Positions 55,160 through 62,300 of a stretch of DNA of 64,000 bases are shown here, in pieces. Position 1 is the stretch's first letter. Every line of letters begins with the position of its first letter. Source of the stretch: CAYXDO01 sp964463485 (GTDB lineage Bacteria > Myxococcota > Kuafuiibacteriia > Kuafuiibacteriales > Kuafuiibacteriaceae); contig CAYXDO010000014.1 in assembly GCA_964463485.1 (NCBI GenBank), forward strand, positions 1-64,000, given 5' to 3'. A program made the position numbers and the translations under genes. The notes beneath the pieces are model-generated. The model had not been told where the DNA came from. It did not search any database and was given only the letters and a program-made list of their open reading frames with translations.

Positions 55160-55564
55160 GTCCTACCTTCGGCCCTCCGGGTCCTCTCCTCTCCTCTCCC
55201 GACGAGGCGTCCGAGATCGAACCCATCCGCACCGGCCCCCAGTGGCCGCGATAGTGAAGGTCATGATGTGGGGTCAACAACCCGAAGGCGCCGAGCATCG
55301 TCCGATCCCGAGTCGTCCGCAAACATGCCCGCTCGGTTCGACAGCACCGTCACCACGAGCTCCCACCCGCCAGGTCGATGTCGGACTCAAATGTCGGACT
55401 CAAATGTCGGACTCAAATGTCGGACTCAGATGTCGGACTCGGATGTCGGACTCCAGGGATTAGTGGTGTACAGACGTACTTTGCGGCGTCGCTCGGCGCC
55501 GTGCCGTCGCCATCGTGCCCCCGAGTCGAAGACGCCCGCGCTCTGATGCGGCCCGTGCCGCCAC
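55160..55564. other. Right-end non-coding region of the island
   Basis: About 400 bp between the CHAP-like gene and the right glmS repeat. It includes a short CCTCT-rich run near 55180 and the 13-bp tandem repeat. I see no gene, integrase site or hairpin with a T-run. Confidence 0.5.
55378..55454. repeat. 13-bp tandem repeat, six copies
   Basis: Six head-to-tail units of ATGTCGGACTCAA: three identical copies, then copies ending CAG, CGG and a final 12-base partial. There are no spacers, so it is not a CRISPR array. It lies about 110 bp inside the right island boundary. Confidence 0.92.
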
Positions 55565-57616
55565 TCAGTCCACGGTGATCGATTTGCTCACGTTCTTCGG
55601 GACATCCGGATGTACGCCGTGCCCGCGCAACCCGAGGGCGTCGAGGTGACTCGCCTTCTTCGTGCTCATCTCGAGCGCGAGCAACTGCAACACGACCGTC
55701 GCAGAGAACATGGCCGAGAGAGTGTCTCCGGTCCGCGGGAGCTCGATGAATTGGGACACGTACCGCGGGTTGTCGGCCGGTGGCTTGGTGGCGGCCTGGC
55801 GTAACGCGGCGTCGTCCTCGGCGATGACGATGGTCTTGGCTCCTCTGATCTTGTGAGTGTTCATTTGGGACACCGTCAAGTCCACATCTCGGACGTTCGG
55901 GCCAGTCACGTAAATCAGAGGATAGTCTGCATCCAAAGTCTCGAGCAAATCAGCACGGCGAGACGGATCGAAGCCAGGGACCGAGGCGTCGAAGAGTCCG
56001 TGCAAATTCTCGACCGCACCAGCCTCGACCGCTCGCGTCACGGCCTCGAAGAGTGCGCGGACTTGGTCGATGCCGTACACCGTACTCTTCCCAAGAATCG
56101 TGTTGGGTCCGTGTTTGAACTCGGAGGCTTCGAAGCCCTCGGTGTGATTGAGCACGACCTCGCGGATCTTGAGCGCACCTTCCTTGGCGATCGCGGCCAT
56201 CCGAGTGGCCAGGATGTGAAGGCTCGGCGCCATGAACAGAGCCGCGGCGGCGCGCTCGATGGCGGGCTTGGTTTCGCGCAGCGTGGTCTCGATGAGCACA
56301 GGGAGCCCGGCGAAGCGACGCCTGCGCTCGGATAGTCCCAGGGCGATCGCAGCGCGGGTAGCCGGATCGACCGAAGGGTCCTCCGCGCGTTTTTCGGCGA
56401 CGCGGAGCGCGAGGCCGTAGAAGACGGCCATCTGATTCAGGAAGCTCTTGGTGGCCGGCACGGCGATCTCGGGGCCGCATCGGAGCGGGATCACGAGCTC
56501 ACTCTGTTCCTGACCTAGCGTAGAGCTCACGTTGTTCACGATCCCGACGCGGGTCACTTTCTTCCCTGACGCGGCGACCAAGGTCATCACGTCGACGAGA
56601 TCCTTGGTCTCTCCGCTCTGCGACACTGCGACGACCAGGTCGCCGTCCGCGAGGGTGTCCGCGTACTGACCGCGAAACTCACCGGGGAGCACGGGAAAGA
56701 TCGGCGCCCTCGCGAGCTCATCGAAGAACAGCGCGCCGGCCTTGGCCGCGTGAAAGGAGCTCCCGCAAGAGACGACGTAGACATGACGGCCGCTCTGAAT
56801 CGCGTGGAGGACGAGGTCCGCGAAGGAGCTCGCGGCTCGTTCGACCTCGAGGAGCTCGTCTTTGGCGAGCACCGCGTCGAACAAGATCAGCGGGACGCGG
56901 TCACCGGCGAGGGGCTCGAGCTCCGAAAAGCTCGGCGCGTCCGTGGACGACAGGGACTCGAGGAGGGGCGCCGTTCGGAGCGCGGTCTTCGTCGCCTCGG
57001 GCAACCCATCGAGAATTCCGCGCACGGAGGGCGCTCCGACGAGCTCCGCGAGCGCCGCGCGAGCGCCCGCTTCGCCCTGCGCGTCGATGAGTGCGTCGAC
57101 GCGAGGCCGCAGCTCGTCGAGCGTGCGCTCGTCGAGCGCCGCGGAGAACGTTCTCAGCGCGTCGGACCCGCCAGAGAACGAGGTCACGACGTCACGGACA
57201 GTCTTCACCTGCGCATGGATCTCTTGCTCCATGAAGGTGCGAAAGCCCGGCAACAAGACGGTGTCGCGCGCTCGCAACCTGCTCTTCTTGGGCGATTTCT
57301 CGACGCGACCGCCGGCCGCGACACTCCCCTTGGCTCTGACCGCGTACACTGCCCAAGCCGCGCCGTCGTGCTCGACGAAATCACCCTCCGAAATCGGAAC
57401 GACCAAGCGAGTTAGTTTGAGCACCGACGACAGATCGGAAGAAGCCAGCGTGAAGCTCCGACCTTGCTCATCCTTCCCGAAACCGAAATACAGCGAGGAG
57501 CCCAGCTTGATCGCCCAAGAGGCGCGAGAGACGGGATCGACCACGACCGCCGCGAAAGATCCCTTGAGCATCGCCGCCGCGTCCACGATCGCCGCACGCA
57601 TCGCCGCGCGCCGATC
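55565..57616. repeat. 2052-bp direct repeat, right copy (within glmS)
   Basis: Identical in all frames compared to 39294-41345. It begins at the glmS stop codon and ends after codon 153 of the intact gene. Together the copies bracket the island. Confidence 0.95.
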
Positions 57617-58072
57617 CATGGGGCCCAGGCCTTCGCGCAGGCGCTGGGCGAAGAGGTGCTCGATCGTGTGAACGACCATCTCTCCGTCGTTGTCGGAGAC
57701 GACCGCGTGGCCTTCCTGAATGAGCCATTTTTTCTGATCGTCGGAGTTGGTGACGTTGCCGTTGTGGGCCCCGTACATGAAGGTCTTGCAGCGCACGACG
57801 TGGGGTTGGCTGTTCTGCTCGTCGACCGCGCCGAACGTCGCCCAACGCACCTGACCCGCCATGATTTGGCCGGCGAGGTTCACGATGCCGAGCTCATGAA
57901 CCATGACGGAAGGAGCTCCCACGCCCTTCCTCAGTGTGACTTCCTCACCGTCCTGGATGGCCGCTCCGGTCGAGTCGTACCCGCGATACTCGAGCATCTG
58001 AAGGAGCTCGGCCGCGACACGCCCGAGGTCGTTTCTCTTCTGGTCGAACACGAGTCCGATCACGCCGCACAT
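55565..58072 (-). CDS. glmS: Glucosamine-6-phosphate synthase (glutamine-dependent), long form
   Basis: An 835-residue GlmS-type enzyme. Cys2 (MCGVIG) is the glutaminase nucleophile, with HNGNVTNS downstream; the two SIS isomerase lobes follow (SCGSSFHAAKAG; SQSGETKD; EFKHGP; ending NVSKSITVD). It converts fructose-6-phosphate and glutamine to glucosamine-6-phosphate for peptidoglycan. Usual GlmS is about 610 residues; extra sequence of about 85 residues lies between the glutaminase end (MEQEIHAQ) and the first SIS lobe, and a smaller insert lies in the second. Its 3' 2052 bp are duplicated at 39294-41345. The right half of the gene is unique, so this is the working copy. Confidence 0.93.
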   Translation of the reverse strand: MCGVIGLVFDQKRNDLGRVAAELLQMLEYRGYDSTGAAIQDGEEVTLRKGVGAPSVMVHELGIVNLAGQIMAGQVRWATFGAVDEQNSQPHVVRCKTFMYGAHNGNVTNSDDQKKWLIQEGHAVVSDNDGEMVVHTIEHLFAQRLREGLGPMDRRAAMRAAIVDAAAMLKGSFAAVVVDPVSRASWAIKLGSSLYFGFGKDEQGRSFTLASSDLSSVLKLTRLVVPISEGDFVEHDGAAWAVYAVRAKGSVAAGGRVEKSPKKSRLRARDTVLLPGFRTFMEQEIHAQVKTVRDVVTSFSGGSDALRTFSAALDERTLDELRPRVDALIDAQGEAGARAALAELVGAPSVRGILDGLPEATKTALRTAPLLESLSSTDAPSFSELEPLAGDRVPLILFDAVLAKDELLEVERAASSFADLVLHAIQSGRHVYVVSCGSSFHAAKAGALFFDELARAPIFPVLPGEFRGQYADTLADGDLVVAVSQSGETKDLVDVMTLVAASGKKVTRVGIVNNVSSTLGQEQSELVIPLRCGPEIAVPATKSFLNQMAVFYGLALRVAEKRAEDPSVDPATRAAIALGLSERRRRFAGLPVLIETTLRETKPAIERAAAALFMAPSLHILATRMAAIAKEGALKIREVVLNHTEGFEASEFKHGPNTILGKSTVYGIDQVRALFEAVTRAVEAGAVENLHGLFDASVPGFDPSRRADLLETLDADYPLIYVTGPNVRDVDLTVSQMNTHKIRGAKTIVIAEDDAALRQAATKPPADNPRYVSQFIELPRTGDTLSAMFSATVVLQLLALEMSTKKASHLDALGLRGHGVHPDVPKNVSKSITVD

Positions 58073-58128
58073 GGGCGCGTCCTACTCGAAGCGGCGGCGA
58101 GCAGAAATCGTTCTCTAGGCGCCGAGTC

Positions 58129-60384
58129 TCAGCTCTGAGTCAGGAAAAGCTTCATGAAGATCACCCCGATCAGCACTCCGGCGAGAATCAAGAGGGCGCC
58201 GAGCACGACGGCGATCGCGGGTGTGAGCTTGAAGCCCATTCGCGGCGGAGGAGGAGGACCACGTAGCAGGGGGCCGGGGTCGATCGGGATGTCGATGGGA
58301 GCCGCGGGCGAGGGCGTCACCGGCGCCTGCTGCACGAGCTCCATGAGGGCGCTGGGGCTCAAGGCGCTCATGGGCGCCAGGGCGGGCGTGGCGGGCTTTG
58401 GGAGCTCGAGGGGCGGCGGGGGCGGGTCGGTGTCCGGCCCTTTGCTCTCGGTCTCGGTCTCGTCGTGGACGAGGGCGCTTATGGGGCGTTGAGCTTTCGC
58501 AGGGACACCATTTCCGGGGCGCTCGAGGAAGTTCGTGGGCTCCAGCGCAGGAGACTCCTCGCCGTCGGCTCCTTTGACCGCGGGCGCCTTCTGGCTCGGG
58601 CTCGGCGGGCGGCGGCCGACGGTTTCGTTGGCTTCGCTCGGGGCGCGGCCCTTCGGCTTGACCCCTTGCGGAGGCGTGGCGGAGTCGGGGGGCTTCTTGG
58701 ACACGCCGTCCTTCTTCGCCGCTGGCGTCGGCGTTCGATCTCCGCGCGTTCGAACGAGGTCCGGACGCGGCGTAGCGACCTCCTCGTCGACCATGTCGAG
58801 CGAAGGCGCCCGCGGCAACGGACGCGTCGCGACCCCGCCCACTCCCTTCTTCGGGTTGAGCGGACCGAGCGTACGCGCGCTCACCGGATTCTTCTGGCTG
58901 TAAGAAGAATCCAGCGATCCACCTCCGCGCCCACGTGGCACGGCCGACGCGTCCACCGTCCGCTCAGCCTCGAACTCCGCGGGCTGTGAGTCGCGGCGCA
59001 TCGAAAACCGCGCCGAAAACTCGTCCGGCACCAACCCGATCGTGGCGTCGTCCTCGGAGATGATCGAGAGGAGCTCGTCTTCCGGGACTAAGGTCCGGGT
59101 GCTTCCGTCCCAGTCGTTTCCGGTCGATTCGTCGACCTCTTCCTCGGCCAGGATCTCGTCGTGAACGTCTTCGTATTCGGCGCTCTTGGATTCTTCGGCG
59201 GCTTCGTCGAGGTCGATGTCGAGGGCCGGAAAGCTCCGCGTGAACTCGACTTCGGCGATCGCGGGCATCGCTTCTTTGGACTCTGCGGGCGGCGGCGGCT
59301 CGGGCTCCATCCGCTGCTCGAAGAGGTGGAGCGGGTCGTCGTCGGTGACCCCGCCTTCGGTCATCTCGGGGAGCTGCTCCTCTTGGAGCTTGGAGCCTCC
59401 GAGCGTCTTGGCGAGCTCGTCGATGTCGGCTTTTCCGGCCATCGCTTGGCGAAGCGCGATCGCACGCTGGACGATGACGTCGCCGAAGATCTCGGCGAAC
59501 TCGCGCGAGATCGTTTGAGCATCAATCGTGACGTTGGCGCGCCGGATAAGCTCTTCGATGTCGTCGCGCATCTCGAGGGCGGTCTGGTAGCGCTGCTTGG
59601 GCGAGCGCCGCAGAGCCTTCATGACGATCGGATCGACGATCGGGGAGAGACCCTTCACGACCTTGCTGGGAGGGTCGATGGGCTGCTTTTGAATCGCCTC
59701 GAGGACTTCGATTGGGGACGAGCCTTTGAAGAGCTCACGGCCGGTGAGGGCCTCCCAAAGCACGATCCCGGCGCAGAAAATGTCCGAGCGCCGGTCGACT
59801 TTTTTCCCGAGCGCCTGCTCGGGCGACATGTACGAGAACTTGCCTTTGAGAATGCCGGCCTGAGTCTCCCAGCCGCGGTTGGTGGCTTTGGCGATGCCGA
59901 AGTCGGTGAGCTTTGGAGATCCGTTGAAGCCTATGAGGATGTTTTGAGGGGTGACGTCGCGGTGGACGACGCCCATCGGGCGGCCCTGCTCGTCCTTCAG
60001 CTCGTGGGCATAGTGGAGCGCATCACAGGTGGCAGCGGTGATGCGCAACAAAACGCCGACGGTGAGCGGCTTTCGCGCGCGAGCGCTCTGCCGCAGCACC
60101 TGGGACAGCGTGGCCCCAAACACGTACTCCATGGCCAGGCAGTGCACGCCCTGCACCTGGCCAAAACCGGCGATCGCCACGATGTTCGGATGTCGAAGCC
60201 GCGAGGCGATTTTCGCCTCGGCGAAGAACATGTTGACGAAGTCTTCGTTCACCGCGAGCGAGGGCAGCAAGACCTTCATCGCGAGCAGCCGACCGGGCGG
60301 TGGGGCTTTGGTGTCCCTCACGAGGAACACGTTCGCTGCTCCTCCCGACGCGAGGCGGATGAGCAGCTCATGCTGACCGAGCAT
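58129..60384 (-). CDS. Membrane-anchored Ser/Thr protein kinase
   Basis: A 751-residue kinase with the ATG of MLGQHELL as start; another ATG 15 codons upstream is possible. The kinase domain (about residues 5-280) has the ASGGAANVF loop, LAMKVL, HRDVTPQN and DFG, so it is likely active. A long acidic, then Pro-rich low-complexity region (about 300-715) leads to one transmembrane segment near the C-terminus (about 722-745) and a few residues outside. It is 57 bp from the start of glmS and on the same strand, so it is a candidate regulator of envelope synthesis, which is inference. Confidence 0.9.
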   Translation of the reverse strand: MLGQHELLIRLASGGAANVFLVRDTKAPPPGRLLAMKVLLPSLAVNEDFVNMFFAEAKIASRLRHPNIVAIAGFGQVQGVHCLAMEYVFGATLSQVLRQSARARKPLTVGVLLRITAATCDALHYAHELKDEQGRPMGVVHRDVTPQNILIGFNGSPKLTDFGIAKATNRGWETQAGILKGKFSYMSPEQALGKKVDRRSDIFCAGIVLWEALTGRELFKGSSPIEVLEAIQKQPIDPPSKVVKGLSPIVDPIVMKALRRSPKQRYQTALEMRDDIEELIRRANVTIDAQTISREFAEIFGDVIVQRAIALRQAMAGKADIDELAKTLGGSKLQEEQLPEMTEGGVTDDDPLHLFEQRMEPEPPPPAESKEAMPAIAEVEFTRSFPALDIDLDEAAEESKSAEYEDVHDEILAEEEVDESTGNDWDGSTRTLVPEDELLSIISEDDATIGLVPDEFSARFSMRRDSQPAEFEAERTVDASAVPRGRGGGSLDSSYSQKNPVSARTLGPLNPKKGVGGVATRPLPRAPSLDMVDEEVATPRPDLVRTRGDRTPTPAAKKDGVSKKPPDSATPPQGVKPKGRAPSEANETVGRRPPSPSQKAPAVKGADGEESPALEPTNFLERPGNGVPAKAQRPISALVHDETETESKGPDTDPPPPPLELPKPATPALAPMSALSPSALMELVQQAPVTPSPAAPIDIPIDPGPLLRGPPPPPRMGFKLTPAIAVVLGALLILAGVLIGVIFMKLFLTQS

Positions 60385-60456
60385 GCGCGGCACGGGGGTC
60401 GACTCCGCCCTGCTATAACACGAGTCCAAGAAGTCGAGCGACCGTGTTATCCCTTG

Positions 60457-61140
60457 TCAGACGGGCTCGCGCAGCGCGGTCCAAAGCCCAAGGGCCAACA
60501 CCGAGAACGAAACCAACGCGACGAGTCCGCCCCACACCCAGTACGGGAGAAACAGGGCCTGGGAGATCGACATGGAGTCCGAGACCTGCCCGCCCTGGCC
60601 CGGGCTGAACATGTAACTCAGGTCTTGAAACACCGAGAGCCCCAACTGCACGCCCATCAAGCGCACGGCCAAGACATTCGCGCCCACCGAGCCGAACTTC
60701 AGGAGCGCAGCGGCGGTTACGGCCAAAGTCGCCAGAAACGCTGCCGTGAAGACACTGCCTACGCGAAAAAACGCGAACAGAGAAAACAGCAGCAGCAGCG
60801 CGATGAGCGGCCGACCGGCTTTCTCTCGGCTGGAGGCTACGAGCAAGCCTGCGCCGAGGAACGCCGGACCGATGAGGCCGCCAGCGGCCACCATCGCTCG
60901 GCCAAAGCGCCCGAGCGAGCCCGACCAAGTCGCCACACCCGACCCGTCTGCCCGCATCAGGATCGTCTCGAAATCCGCGCCCAACAACATCGCGGTGAGA
61001 CCGTGACCCATCTCGTGCGCAAACGTCGCGAGCAGCGTGAAGGGCCACAACACCAAGCGGCCGAGCGGAAACTGCCAAGCCACGATCGTGACGGCCACCG
61101 CCACCAACACGACGAAGCGGAGCTCTCGACGGCGACGCAT
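60457..61140 (-). CDS. M50-family zinc metallopeptidase, membrane-embedded
   Basis: A 227-residue protein starting at the ATG of MRRRREL; longer starts would run into the PIG-L gene. The zinc motif HEMGH (His42-Glu43 to His46) lies at the end of the second hydrophobic segment, followed by four to five more membrane segments. This is the M50B/YdaF-like type of site-2 protease, with no PDZ or CBS domain. Such enzymes cut membrane proteins within the bilayer. The substrate is unknown. It lies between a kinase and a deacetylase, all on the minus strand, and may form part of an envelope-signalling cluster. Confidence 0.85.
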   Translation of the reverse strand: MRRRRELRFVVLVAVAVTIVAWQFPLGRLVLWPFTLLATFAHEMGHGLTAMLLGADFETILMRADGSGVATWSGSLGRFGRAMVAAGGLIGPAFLGAGLLVASSREKAGRPLIALLLLFSLFAFFRVGSVFTAAFLATLAVTAAALLKFGSVGANVLAVRLMGVQLGLSVFQDLSYMFSPGQGGQVSDSMSISQALFLPYWVWGGLVALVSFSVLALGLWTALREPV

Positions 61141-61171
61141 ACGGACCCCTAACACGCCGGCGTGGCGCGGT

Positions 61172-62209
61172 TCATCCAGCCAAGAGCGCCGCCGCAACGG
61201 GGCGGATCATCGTATCGAAGCGGATCGGCGTGCCCTCGAAGTCGTCGCGGATGTAATTCAGGGCCTCGAGCCGGTGCGACGACGCCGTGTAGTCTTGCCT
61301 CGGATCGACGACCCCGAGCTGTTCCGTTCCGAGATAAACCTCGGTGCCAAAAGGCTTGCCGCGCAAGGCTGAGAGCGCCCCAGCTCCTCGAATCACCCAG
61401 CGGAACTTCTCGAAGAGCGCCGCTTGACTCGGGTAGGCCTCGAACACGCGCTGCTTCGCCGCACGCTCCTCCTCGCTGAGCGCGAAGCGACGTACGTCCC
61501 CACGAAACCAAGGTTTGAACCGCAGCGCGCACAGGATGACGTACTCGTAGGCTGGCGCCTGGATGATCGGAATGGGCCGACCAGTCTCTCGTCGTAGCTG
61601 TCGCACCGTTCGCGCGGTCATGAGGTGCACGAGGTCGTGCTCGGGGTGGCCGCCTTGCCAAGCCAACACGAACACTCTGTCGGGATCGGCGCGGCGAATC
61701 GCCGCGTCCAAACGCCCGGCTTCTGCGCGAAAGTAGTCGAGCGCGACCTTCGACCTCTTCGGCAACGCGACCTCCGTCATTTTTCGGTAGTTCTCGATCT
61801 CCGAGCTCCACAAGTCGACCTTGTGAGCGGGGTCCGCACCCAACGCGCGCAACGACTCCGTCGCTTCGGCCACACGGATCGAGGCGTACGCGCTCGGATC
61901 GGCACCGACCGCTGGCGCGAGCCCATCTCCGTTGGTCCACCAAATGAACGTGCCGCGCTGGCCGTCCCCCACGATCCGATGCATGAGGCCGGCGAGCACC
62001 GTCTCGTCGTCCTGGTGTGCGAAGACGAAAGCCGGACGACCTTCTCGGGCAAGCATCCAAGCGCTGGAGACGTCGTCGGGATCGGCGGAGCTCGGAGTCA
62101 TCGGCGTCGAAGACATCGCCTCCGAGGCCGCGAAGTCACGCTGCGACAAACCCTTCAGCTTCTTGTGTTGCGTCGCGGCCGCGGCGGGTTCGCGTGAAAG
62201 GTCTTTCAT
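61172..62209 (-). CDS. PIG-L/LmbE-family deacetylase
   Basis: A 345-residue protein by the ATG of MKDLSREP; ATGs of MSSTP and MTPSS further in are alternatives. The zinc motif AHQDDE (64-69) and the second histidine motif GGHPEHDLVH mark the PIG-L superfamily, which removes acetyl from N-acetylglucosamine-containing or mycothiol/bacillithiol-like substrates. The open frame upstream of 62209 is antisense to the FHA gene and was excluded. There is no signal peptide. It is divergent from the FHA protein gene. The substrate cannot be named. Confidence 0.85.
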   Translation of the reverse strand: MKDLSREPAAAATQHKKLKGLSQRDFAASEAMSSTPMTPSSADPDDVSSAWMLAREGRPAFVFAHQDDETVLAGLMHRIVGDGQRGTFIWWTNGDGLAPAVGADPSAYASIRVAEATESLRALGADPAHKVDLWSSEIENYRKMTEVALPKRSKVALDYFRAEAGRLDAAIRRADPDRVFVLAWQGGHPEHDLVHLMTARTVRQLRRETGRPIPIIQAPAYEYVILCALRFKPWFRGDVRRFALSEEERAAKQRVFEAYPSQAALFEKFRWVIRGAGALSALRGKPFGTEVYLGTEQLGVVDPRQDYTASSHRLEALNYIRDDFEGTPIRFDTMIRPVAAALLAG

Positions 62210-62300
62210 CGAAGGTGACGGAACGACCGCGGCGCGCCATTCTCGGAGGCTGGTGCACACGAGGTCCGTCCGTCGCTCGCGTCGCCAGAAGGCGTCGGCT

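Larger units (their letters stand above)
41346..55564. mobile_element. 14.2-kb genomic island bracketed by glmS direct repeats
   Basis: DNA between the two glmS repeats. It holds a DUF4215 protein, a four-gene defence-like operon, a CHAP-like lipoprotein, a helicase fragment and a frameshifted DUF4340 relic. No integrase, transposase, replication or conjugation gene is visible, so the island probably entered or moves by homologous recombination: a circle carrying the glmS 3' part integrating by one crossover gives exactly one intact and one decapitated glmS. Recombination between repeats would remove it and leave a single intact glmS. Confidence 0.75.

Noticed and set aside
55378..55454. CRISPR array
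   Set aside because: The units are 13 bp and contiguous, with no spacers and no cas genes.
39254..55564. Tn7-like insertion at glmS
   Set aside because: Tn7 does insert near the glmS 3' end, but no TnsA-E-like genes, ends or 5-bp target duplication are visible; the 2052-bp repeat fits homologous recombination.
59161..61152. Plus-strand open frame of 663 codons
   Set aside because: It lies antisense to the kinase and protease genes, both with clear motifs.
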